From: Alphaproteobacteria bacterium
GTDB lineage: Bacteria; Pseudomonadota; Alphaproteobacteria; UBA9219
Assembly: GCA_028693775.1 (NCBI GenBank)
Contig: JAQUUS010000098.1
Coordinates: forward strand, 1-6,383
DNA length: 6,383 nucleotides
Direction of reading: 5' to 3'
This document shows positions 1 through 5,233 of the stretch, piece after piece. Every line of letters starts with the position of its first letter. Positions within the stretch are counted from its first letter, which is position 1. The notes under the pieces are model-generated. The model did no database searches. It saw only the letters and a list, made by a program, of their open reading frames with translations, and was not told the DNA's origin. The position numbers and the translations under genes were made by a program.

Positions 1-288
1 GGAGGCGCCGTTAAGAGAAGAGGGGTCCGAAGGGGTGTCGGATCCGGGAGCGAGCATGACAGCCGAAGGGGCTGGATTTGCCGAGCCCTGAGCGGCAACT
101 TTTGCCATGGGGAGTTCAGCGGCGGCAAAATCGGCCCGTTCGAGAAGAGGATTTTTCTCGAGTTCCTGTTCGACAAAGTCGCCAAGTTCAAGATTGGTCA
201 TTTGCAGCAGTTTGATCGCCTGCTGCAATTGAGGCGTCATGATAAGGGTTTGGCTTTGTCGTTGATCTAGGCGTTGGGAGAGGCTCAT
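1..288 (-). CDS. rpoN: RNA polymerase sigma-54 factor RpoN, N-terminal part (runs off the left edge)
   Basis: Sigma-54 directs core RNA polymerase to -24/-12 promoters and keeps the complex closed until an AAA+ enhancer-binding protein remodels it. The minus strand reads in frame for exactly 96 codons to the window edge. Residues 10-50 are the conserved region I, with 'SQTLIMTPQLQQAIKLLQ' followed by 'LELGDFVEQELEKNPLLE', the segment contacted by the activator. After about residue 52 the protein becomes Ala/Pro/Ser-rich, as expected for the variable acidic region II. The core-binding, HTH and RpoN-box regions lie outside the window. The ATG at 288-286 is the only possible start, because an in-frame TAA sits at 315-313 with no start codon in between. 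No clear Shine-Dalgarno precedes it; the upstream bases are C-rich. In many proteobacteria lptB lies just upstream of rpoN; here the upstream side is a divergent intergenic region. The family call is very secure. Confidence 0.95.
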   Translation of the reverse strand, partial: MSLSQRLDQRQSQTLIMTPQLQQAIKLLQMTNLELGDFVEQELEKNPLLERADFAAAELPMAKVAAQGSANPAPSAVMLAPGSDTPSDPSSLNGAS

Positions 289-337
289 GAGGGGGACGGT
301 ACGTTGAGAAGCTTAACGAATCGTTTAGATTTTAGAT

Positions 338-354
338 TTGGCACTTTTTTTGCA
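338..354 (+). promoter_or_regulatory. Sigma-54 (-24/-12) promoter facing the 509-2379 gene group
   Basis: The bases TTGGCAC, then five T, then TTGCA match the sigma-54 consensus TGGCAC-N5-TTGCW. The invariant GG (340-341) and GC (352-353) are separated by exactly ten bases, as the factor requires. A T-rich stretch between the two elements is common in strong sigma-54 binding sites. The predicted transcription start is near 365. It points toward the 68-, 233- and 297-aa genes and leaves a leader of roughly 144 nt before the first of them. It lies about 50 bp outside the divergent rpoN start codon. A sigma-70-type -10 (TATAAC, 355-360) overlaps its downstream edge but has only a weak -35. Activity would need an enhancer-binding protein, whose gene is not in this window. 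Confidence 0.8.
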
Positions 355-365
355 TATAACGCAAT

Positions 366-377
366 ACCAACGTTGGT
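366..377. repeat. Perfect 12-bp palindrome at the predicted sigma-54 start site
   Basis: ACCAACGTTGGT is a perfect palindrome with two 6-bp half-sites and no spacer. It begins one base after the start predicted for the sigma-54 promoter, and it also falls just downstream of the weak promoter drawn for rpoN on the other strand. The position suits an operator for a dimeric repressor acting on one or both transcripts. The symmetry is seen directly; the operator role is inferred from position. A 12-bp palindrome can also occur by chance. Confidence 0.4.
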
Positions 378-385
378 TAATCCGA

Positions 386-413
386 ATTATCCGACGGAAA
401 TGAGCTATTTAAG
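386..413 (-). promoter_or_regulatory. Weak candidate sigma-70-type promoter for rpoN
   Basis: On the minus strand, GATAAT (391-386) is a good -10 match, with a poor -35 (CTTAAA, 413-408) at a 16-bp spacing. Transcription would start near 379 and give a leader of about 90 nt before the rpoN ATG. That leader would cover the palindrome and the sigma-54 promoter sequence. Only the -10 is convincing, so this is offered as the best candidate in the intergenic region rather than a firm call. Confidence 0.25.
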
Positions 414-459
414 CCAATAAAGATATCCCCATCTCCCGAACAATAAGCTATCTTCGGAC

Positions 460-479
460 CTGCGTATATTGAAACGCAG
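460..479 (+). repeat. Short inverted repeat in the leader of the 68-aa gene
   Basis: CTGCGT (460-465) and ACGCAG (474-479) can form a 6-bp stem with an 8-nt loop. It lies about 30 nt upstream of the ATG at 509, in a leader with no good Shine-Dalgarno. No U-tract follows, so it is not an intrinsic terminator. The structure is short and any role in translation or RNA stability is conjecture. Confidence 0.25.
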
Positions 480-508
480 AAAATCCAGCCGACTTACGGT
501 ACAAACCG

Positions 509-715
509 ATGAGTTTTGTGGATAAAAAATATAAAGCCGCCCCAAAGCGAGCCGAGCGGGATCCCGGAGCGAGCGAAGATTTCCGGTATATTCCCCGGCA
601 AACGGCAGGCGTTCTCCGAAGATACGAAAGTCTTCAAATTGGGGTGAGCCTGAAAGAATTTATAAAAGCGGCAGCCAAAGGGCTGACATCCCCGGACCGC
701 AGCGCCGATGCATAA
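509..715 (+). CDS. Small basic hypothetical protein (68 aa), first gene of the putative sigma-54 operon
   Basis: I do not recognise this protein. It is 68 residues long, rich in Lys/Arg/Ala, with no signal peptide or membrane segment, so probably cytoplasmic. Residues 36-58 look helical and amphipathic. The start MSFVDKKYKAA resembles the starts of the next two genes (MGVMDKAQKRA and MGMMDKAMARA), which is the best argument that it is real. It is the first gene after the sigma-54 promoter, with a long leader, and lies 56 bp upstream of the next gene on the same strand. Against it are its short length and the lack of a clear Shine-Dalgarno before the ATG. It could be a remnant of a longer gene, but I see no joined frame that would show this. 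Confidence 0.5.
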   Translation: MSFVDKKYKAAPKRAERDPGASEDFRYIPRQTAGVLRRYESLQIGVSLKEFIKAAAKGLTSPDRSADA

Positions 716-771
716 AAGGCCAAGATAGCCCGGTCCGCGCGCAAGCTGCCCAAAAAGAGCGGGAGGAATTC

Positions 772-1473
772 ATGGGAGTCATGGACAAAGCGCAAAAGAG
801 GGCGTCGTCGCCAGCCGGAACGCAAATGCTTCTTTCCAGGGAAGACACAAAGACGAGCGATGCGAGCGACGATAAAGCGAACGCCGAAAGATGCGAGAGC
901 GAAAACAGCATTTACCCCGTGGGCCGAAGAGTAAGAGGCAAGGGAACCTACGTTGGGATTCTGCGCCTTGACGGGATCGAACAAGCCTATCATGTCTTCG
1001 CCGCGCCCGAAGATATGCGGAACGAAAACGGCGGCCATCTTCTTGCGACGTTCAAAAGTGCGGCGCAGCAGGTATCGATGCTCAAAAACTGGCATGGCCG
1101 CGACGGAGCGCTCATCGAAAGCGAAGCGGATCTTGTTTCCGCGATCAAAAACGGAACGGGCGTGAACGTATGGTTCATCCCGCCGCGTGAGATTCTGGAC
1201 GGGAAAAACGCGAAAGGCGAAATTGTGCGCGCCAACACGCTGTTCGATCTTAGAAAAGAAGGCGACTTTTCCGAAACGTTCGTAACGGTGGATATCGGGT
1301 CCGGCCATTCCAAATGGTACTGGTCCTGCACGCAAGCGCCGGGAGCGCCCGGACGTGTCTGGAACGTTTCGTTCGAAAGCGGAACGGGCGATGTGTGCGA
1401 AGACCGCGGCTATGCGCTGAGTTGCCGTCCGTGCTATATAGAGCCGGTCGAAGCGCCCGAACCGTCATTGTAA
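772..1473 (+). CDS. Hypothetical protein (233 aa) with a divergent DUF1566/Lcl-like C-terminal module
   Basis: The ATG at 772 follows a strong Shine-Dalgarno (GGGAGG, 761-766) at a good distance, so the start is well supported. Residues 1-15 carry the M-G-x-M-D-K-A-x2-R-A-S segment shared with the next gene. Residues 16-47 are polar and probably disordered. Residues 50-221 resemble alphaproteobacterial DUF1566 proteins in order: a 'VG.R...G..Y.GI' opening (50-63), 'YHVFAAPED' (73-81), 'WFIPPREIL' (134-142) at the place of the family's 'WRVPT..EL', 'NTLFDLR' (155-161), 'KWYWSCTQ' (181-188) at the place of 'WYWSST', and a closing 'SCRPCYIE' where the family has 'LRCVR'. The family consensus is from memory. 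About 25 extra residues before the IPP motif make it atypical. Cysteines are at 41, 186, 209, 218 and 221. There is no signal peptide. DUF1566 has no enzymatic role that I can assign. The next gene starts 12 bp after the stop, so the two are probably co-transcribed. Confidence 0.85.
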   Translation: MGVMDKAQKRASSPAGTQMLLSREDTKTSDASDDKANAERCESENSIYPVGRRVRGKGTYVGILRLDGIEQAYHVFAAPEDMRNENGGHLLATFKSAAQQVSMLKNWHGRDGALIESEADLVSAIKNGTGVNVWFIPPREILDGKNAKGEIVRANTLFDLRKEGDFSETFVTVDIGSGHSKWYWSCTQAPGAPGRVWNVSFESGTGDVCEDRGYALSCRPCYIEPVEAPEPSL

Positions 1474-1485
1474 GAGGAAACCGTT

Positions 1486-2379
1486 ATGGGAATGATGGAC
1501 AAGGCTATGGCGAGGGCGTCCAAAAGTTCTACCGGGCGGGCGAGTGCCGAGCCCGTGAAAAACAACCCGTCCGAATCTTACGCAAACAGGATCGGCGAGA
1601 TTGACCGAATTGTCCCTGGCTGGGTCGACAAGCAGCAGGCATGGAAAACCGAAGACGTCGAAGCGAAGCTCGCCGGAAAAGAGCAGTTATCCGAAAACCT
1701 GTGCGAAACGCTTTTGATTCTGGAATTTGCAAGCCGAACATATCAAGCGATCAGCGAGACCGAAAAAGTAAGTCTCCTGCATTCGTATCAAGAGGTAAAA
1801 GGAACCCTGCCGGATGTTCGCCCGATCAAGGAAGCGGATCAACTTGTCTACAAGAAAGAGCTTCTGGACTATCTCGGATCGAAATCCCTGTCGCCCCACG
1901 CGCAAGAAGCCCTTGCGCTCTGGCTTGCCGCGCAGGTTGAGCTAACGAACGAGGTCGAGGCCCTCAACGCGGAAATAGCGAACCCCTGCTACCAGGGCCC
2001 GCACCTGACGCTGACCTACAAAGCGCCGCGCGGTTTCAAGCGGGCGATTGCGTCCTTGTACGATCGCACGGCGAATCGGCTCGAGCGCGAAGGGAACTGG
2101 TATCTTGCGGATATCGCCCGAAACATAGCCGAGTGCATAAGCGACGATTCGGATGAACCGGTCATTGGCCCCGCCGAGGCCCTGAGACGCATTCTCTGGC
2201 GGATGGACCGTTACGACCCTCAGCGGACCCAAATCAAGGCTTCCCGTGCGCCCGATCCCGTCGTTTACGAAGAAATTTTAAAAAAACTGGCCCAAATACT
2301 AACCGTCCCGTCTCCCGTCAAACCGGCCCCCGCAGGGGAGAAGCCGTATCCCGATTTGCGTTTTCCGGGCCCGAACTGA
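1486..2379 (+). CDS. Hypothetical protein (297 aa), helical, sharing the N-terminal tag
   Basis: I do not recognise this protein. The ATG at 1486 follows GAGGA (1474-1478) seven bases upstream, and the gene starts 12 bp after the preceding stop, so it is very likely co-transcribed. Residues 1-12 (MGMMDKAMARAS) match the start of the preceding protein, partly through synonymous codons. Residues 13-33 are Ser/Lys/Asn-rich and look like a flexible linker. From about residue 35 to 275 the sequence appears mainly helical, with helices near 66-94, 116-131, 137-165 and 183-218. A Pro-rich tail covers 275-297. Cysteines are at 73, 168 and 217. There is no membrane segment, signal peptide, nucleotide-binding loop or recognised catalytic motif. 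It is the last gene before the rimP leader. It could be an effector, a structural protein or an adaptor; the sequence alone does not decide. Confidence 0.85.
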   Translation: MGMMDKAMARASKSSTGRASAEPVKNNPSESYANRIGEIDRIVPGWVDKQQAWKTEDVEAKLAGKEQLSENLCETLLILEFASRTYQAISETEKVSLLHSYQEVKGTLPDVRPIKEADQLVYKKELLDYLGSKSLSPHAQEALALWLAAQVELTNEVEALNAEIANPCYQGPHLTLTYKAPRGFKRAIASLYDRTANRLEREGNWYLADIARNIAECISDDSDEPVIGPAEALRRILWRMDRYDPQRTQIKASRAPDPVVYEEILKKLAQILTVPSPVKPAPAGEKPYPDLRFPGPN

Positions 2380-2475
2380 CGCCATTTTTAAAAAAGACCT
2401 TTGTTTTTATGCGTTTTTTTAAAGGGCGCAGCCTGCGACTGTTCGGTTTTTCCGGCTCCGGAAGGAGAATTTTCC

Positions 2476-2503
2476 TTGATTTTCGGGCCTAAAAGACTAT
2501 TGT
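2476..2503 (+). promoter_or_regulatory. Weak candidate promoter for the rimP-nusA-ylxR-infB operon
   Basis: TTGATT (2476-2481) and TATTGT (2498-2503), 16 bp apart, each match four of six consensus positions of a housekeeping promoter. Transcription would begin near 2510, just ahead of the leader hairpin. No better pair stands out in the 204-bp gap between 2379 and rimP. If this promoter is used, the 5' arm of the alternative hairpin described at 2504-2563 would be partly missing from the RNA. Read-through from the upstream genes is an alternative source of the transcript. Confidence 0.25.
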
Positions 2504-2563
2504 CCTCCTTGTCATAGGGACAAAGAGGGAGGTGGGCCGCAAGCCCGCCTTTTTTATTGTCCC
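2504..2563 (+). promoter_or_regulatory. Attenuator-like leader before rimP with two competing hairpins
   Basis: Two structures share bases. Structure A pairs CCTCC (2504-2508) and TTGTC (2509-2513) with GACAA (2519-2523) and GGAGG (2528-2532), leaving a 5-nt loop and a small internal bulge. Structure B is the terminator hairpin of 2517-2563, which reuses both GACAA and the GG at 2531-2532. TTGTC occurs twice, at 2509-2513 and 2557-2561, so GACAA can pair upstream or downstream. That arrangement is typical of an antiterminator/terminator switch. The complementarity is seen directly; regulation is inference. A plausible link is NusA, encoded downstream, which stimulates termination at hairpins. 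Confidence 0.4.
2517..2563 (+). terminator. Intrinsic terminator hairpin 21 bp upstream of the rimP start
   Basis: The core stem is GGTGGGC (2531-2537) with GCCCGCC (2543-2549), one G-U pair, loop CGCAA, followed by six T (2550-2555). The stem can extend outward through A-T and G-U pairs with the T run and then, after one A-A mismatch, through GGGACAA (2517-2523) with TTGTCCC (2557-2563). In total it is about 21 pairs. The T run is on the plus-strand 3' side only, so it acts in the plus direction. It could end the upstream three-gene transcript, attenuate the rimP operon, or both. I see no other convincing terminator after 2379: the T- and A-rich stretch at 2385-2420 has no GC-rich stem. Confidence 0.7.
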
Positions 2564-2583
2564 GTCCACAAGGCTTGAGAACA

Positions 2584-3081
2584 ATGTCAAAGGCGGCGGA
2601 AAAAAAGATAGCCGGCCTGATCGCAGGCGGGATCGAAGAGGCGGGATACGACCTTGTCCGGGTGCAAATCACGGGCGGAGGGAAGCATGCGACTCTCCAG
2701 ATCATGGTCGACCGCAAAGACGAAGCGGGAATGACGGTTGACGATTGCGCGACCGTAAGCTGCATTGTATCGCCGATTCTGGAAGCCGATGCCGATCTGG
2801 CGTCGCGCTACGATCTCGAAGTGAGCTCGCCGGGGATCGACCGGCCGCTGGTCAAGCTGGGCGACTATAAAAAGTACGCCGGGCATCTGGCGAAGATCGA
2901 ATTGACCGCCCCGATAGACGGACGGCGCCGGTTTCAAGGAAAGATCGGCAAGGTCGAGGGGGACAAAATACAAGTCGACACCGACAAGGGAAGCGTCACT
3001 CTTCCGTACGAAACGATTGAGCAGGCTAAACTGGTGTTGACGGACGAATTGATCAAGGCCGCGACGAGCGGCAAAGCGTAA
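2584..3081 (+). CDS. rimP: Ribosome maturation factor RimP
   Basis: RimP binds the assembling 30S subunit and is needed for efficient maturation of its head region. The 165-aa length fits the family. Residues 5-83 form the N-terminal alpha/beta domain, with 'LQIMVDR' (38-44) and the family signature 'YDLEVSSPGIDRPL' (77-90). Residues 91-153 form the C-terminal SH3-like domain, including 'GKIGKVEGDKIQVDTD' and the hydrophobic end 'IEQAKLVL'. I chose the ATG at 2584. A TTG at 2557 would add nine residues but lies within the 3' arm of the terminator hairpin. The Shine-Dalgarno is weak (AAGG, 2570-2573), which may limit expression. It is first in the rimP-nusA-ylxR-infB cluster, with nusA 23 bp downstream. 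Confidence 0.95.
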   Translation: MSKAAEKKIAGLIAGGIEEAGYDLVRVQITGGGKHATLQIMVDRKDEAGMTVDDCATVSCIVSPILEADADLASRYDLEVSSPGIDRPLVKLGDYKKYAGHLAKIELTAPIDGRRRFQGKIGKVEGDKIQVDTDKGSVTLPYETIEQAKLVLTDELIKAATSGKA

Positions 3082-3104
3082 GGAATAAGCCAAGGAGAGT
3101 CGAA

Positions 3105-4601
3105 ATGGAATTGTTGCAAGTTGCTGAAGTCGTGTCCCGCGAGAAGGGAATCGAGCGCGACGAAGTCTTGGTTGCGATGGAGCAAGCCATCCAGAAGGCG
3201 GGCCGTGCGAAATACGGGCACGAACACGACATCCGTGCCGAGATCGACCGCAAGACGGGCGAAGTGAGGCTGCAACGCTGGCTTCAGGTCGCGGACCCGA
3301 TCGAGAACGAATTCACGCAAATCACGGTGAAGGCCGCGAAGAAAACGAAGGCTGACGCGCAAGTTGGCGACTTCATCGTCGACGATCTTCCTCCGATTGA
3401 AATGGGCCGCATCGCGGCGCAAACGGCCAAGCAGGTGATCGTGCAAAAGGTGCGTGAGGCCGAGCGTCACCGTCAGTTCGAGGAATACAAGGACCGCGTG
3501 GGCGAAGTCGTCAGCGGCATCGTCAAGCGCGTCGAATACGGCAACGTCACCATCGACCTTGGCCGTACCGAAGCCATGCTCCGCCGCGACGAATGCCTGC
3601 CGCGCGAGCACTTCAAGAACGGCGACCGCGTTCGCGCCTACATCCATGACGTCCGCGAAGAGCAGAGGGGCCCGCAGATTTTCCTGTCGCGCACCCATCC
3701 GCTGTTCATGGCGAAGCTGTTCACGCAGGAAGTCCCTGAAATTTACGACGGCGTGATCGAAATCAAGTCGGTCGCGCGCGATCCGGGCAGCCGCGCCAAA
3801 ATCGCGGTCGTGTCCAACGACAGCGGCATCGATCCGGTGGGCGCGTGCGTGGGCATGCGCGGCAGCCGCGTGCAAGCGGTTGTCGGAGAGTTGCAGGGCG
3901 AAAAGATCGACATCATTCCGTGGTCGCAGGACCCCGCAACGTTCGTGGTCAACGCGCTGGCTCCGGCCGAAGTCGCGAAGGTCGTGCTCGACGAGGAAAA
4001 CAACCGCATGGACGTGGTGGTTCCCGACGAGCAGCTCTCGCTGGCCATTGGCCGCCGCGGACAGAACGTCCGCCTCGCGTCGATGCTGACGGGATGGGAC
4101 ATCGACATTCTGACCGAGAAGGAAGAGTCCGAACGCCGGCAGCAAGAGGTTTCGTCACGCACGGCGTTGTTCATCGAGGCTCTGGCGGTCGACGACGTGA
4201 TCGCGCATCTTCTGGTGACCGAAGGCTTTACGCGCGTCGAGCAGATTGCCGACACGCCGGTTGACGAGTTGGCCGATATCGAAGGGTTCGACACGGAAGT
4301 GGCGGGCGAACTTCAGGAGCGCGCGCGCAACTGGCTTGCCGAGAACGCGGCGAAGCTCGAAGCGCAACGCAAGGAATTTGGCGTGAGCGACGAAGTGGTC
4401 GGTCTCGAAGGGATCACGGCGGAAATGGCCGTGAAGCTCGGCGAGAAGGGCATCAAATCGCTCGACGATCTGGCCGATCTGGCCGGTGACGAGCTGCGGG
4501 AAATTGTCGGAGACGACGAACTGACGGAAAACAGGGCCAATGAGATCATCATGGCCGCACGTGCCCACTGGTTCGCCGACGACGAAGCTCCGCAAGCGTA
4601 A
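3105..4601 (+). CDS. nusA: Transcription termination/antitermination protein NusA
   Basis: NusA binds RNA polymerase and nascent RNA. It promotes pausing and hairpin-dependent termination, and takes part in antitermination complexes. The 498-aa protein has the full architecture. An N-terminal RNAP-binding domain covers about 1-127. An S1 domain covers about 132-197, starting 'GEVVSGIVKRVEYGNVTIDLG'. KH1 has its GxxG loop as GMRG (250-253) and KH2 as GRRG (316-319), in 'LSLAIGRRGQNVRLAS'. Two acidic HhH-like repeats occupy about 355-412 and 432-490, as in many proteobacterial NusA proteins. The ATG has a strong Shine-Dalgarno (AAGGAGA, 3092-3098). It lies between rimP and ylxR in the conserved order, with short gaps of 23 and 22 bp. 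Nothing is missing or truncated. Confidence 0.97.
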   Translation: MELLQVAEVVSREKGIERDEVLVAMEQAIQKAGRAKYGHEHDIRAEIDRKTGEVRLQRWLQVADPIENEFTQITVKAAKKTKADAQVGDFIVDDLPPIEMGRIAAQTAKQVIVQKVREAERHRQFEEYKDRVGEVVSGIVKRVEYGNVTIDLGRTEAMLRRDECLPREHFKNGDRVRAYIHDVREEQRGPQIFLSRTHPLFMAKLFTQEVPEIYDGVIEIKSVARDPGSRAKIAVVSNDSGIDPVGACVGMRGSRVQAVVGELQGEKIDIIPWSQDPATFVVNALAPAEVAKVVLDEENNRMDVVVPDEQLSLAIGRRGQNVRLASMLTGWDIDILTEKEESERRQQEVSSRTALFIEALAVDDVIAHLLVTEGFTRVEQIADTPVDELADIEGFDTEVAGELQERARNWLAENAAKLEAQRKEFGVSDEVVGLEGITAEMAVKLGEKGIKSLDDLADLAGDELREIVGDDELTENRANEIIMAARAHWFADDEAPQA

Positions 4602-4623
4602 GAGATGAGGTACGCAAGGAACA

Positions 4624-5232
4624 ATGACAGCGGTTATGCAACAAGCTCACACAGAGGAGGCGGCGTCCGACGGGATGCGCCGCTGCCTTGTGTCGGGCGA
4701 AATGAAGCCGCGGGCGGAGATGATCCGCTTTGTCATCGGTCCTGAAGGCGCCGTTGTCCCCGATCTGGCTGAAAAATTGCCGGGCCGGGGCCTGTGGGTC
4801 TATGCGACAGCCGAAGCGGTCCGGCTTGCGGCAAAGAAGAATCTGTTTTCCCGGGCCGCGAAAAGCAAAGCCAGCGTATCTCCCGCGCTAGCCGAAACTG
4901 TAACGAACCTGCTCCGGAAGAAATGCCTCGACTTGCTTGGCCTTGCCAAGGGAGCAGGGATTGCCGTTTTGGGGGAAACCCAGACCGAAGCGGCGCTGCG
5001 TGCGGGCGAGATAGCTCTTTATATGCATGCGGCGGATGCGAAAGCGGCCTTGGACAACCGGCATTCGGCTTCCGAATGCGAGTTGTTTTCGCGCGAAGAG
5101 ATGGGATCGGCCTTTGGGCGCGGGCAAATAGTGTATGCCGGCCTGAAGCCGCACGGACTTACCGAAAAAATGAAGGTGGAAATCAGTCGGCTCCGGTCTA
5201 TGATCGGTCCGAATGGAGAAAACGAAGGATAA
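4624..5232 (+). CDS. ylxR: YlxR/RnpM-family RNA-binding protein with L7Ae-like C-terminal domain (DUF448)
   Basis: The 202-aa protein has two parts. Residues 18-80 are the YlxR (DUF448) domain: 'RRCLVSGEMKPRAEMIRFV' (19-37), 'PGRGLWVY' (53-60) and a basic end 'AAKKNLFSRAAK'. Residues about 90-175 resemble an L7Ae-type RNA-binding fold, with 'LLGLAKGAGIAVLGETQTEAALRAGE'. Such fusions are common in alphaproteobacteria, whereas the Bacillus YlxR is a single domain. That protein (renamed RnpM) was reported to modulate RNase P; whether the two-domain form does so is not shown here. The ATG follows AAGGA (4616-4620) by only three bases. An alternative start is the ATG at 4636. The infB start lies one base after this gene's stop. 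Confidence 0.92.
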   Translation: MTAVMQQAHTEEAASDGMRRCLVSGEMKPRAEMIRFVIGPEGAVVPDLAEKLPGRGLWVYATAEAVRLAAKKNLFSRAAKSKASVSPALAETVTNLLRKKCLDLLGLAKGAGIAVLGETQTEAALRAGEIALYMHAADAKAALDNRHSASECELFSREEMGSAFGRGQIVYAGLKPHGLTEKMKVEISRLRSMIGPNGENEG

Positions 5233-5233
5233 G

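Noticed and set aside
257..270. Possible IHF site between the putative enhancer and the sigma-54 promoter
   Set aside because: Only the ATCAA half matches on the minus strand; the TTR half is absent.
400..420. A six-codon frame (MSYLSQ) in the accessory-operon leader
   Set aside because: It is too short and has no proper Shine-Dalgarno or run of regulatory codons to support a leader peptide.
40..574. A 16-base near-repeat, GGATCCGGGAGCGAGC at 40-55 and GGATCCCGGAGCGAGC at 559-574
   Set aside because: One copy lies antisense in rpoN and the other in the 68-aa gene; there are no flanking similarities or duplications, so chance is the simplest explanation.
634..1335. A 233-codon minus-strand open frame opposite the 68- and 233-aa genes
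   Set aside because: The plus-strand frame has a strong Shine-Dalgarno, the shared N-terminal tag and DUF1566-like motifs; the minus frame shows none of these.
2385..2420. T- and A-rich stretch after the 297-aa gene as a terminator
   Set aside because: No GC-rich stem precedes either T-run; the convincing terminator is the hairpin at 2517-2563.
2557..2583. TTG at 2557 as an upstream rimP start
   Set aside because: It falls in the 3' arm of the terminator stem, lacks a Shine-Dalgarno, and the added nine residues are not typical of RimP.
2934..4145. A 403-codon open frame on the minus strand opposite rimP and nusA
   Set aside because: It lies antisense to two unmistakable conserved genes, its product is rich in His/Arg/Asp/Val without domains, and such frames are common opposite GC-rich codon patterns.
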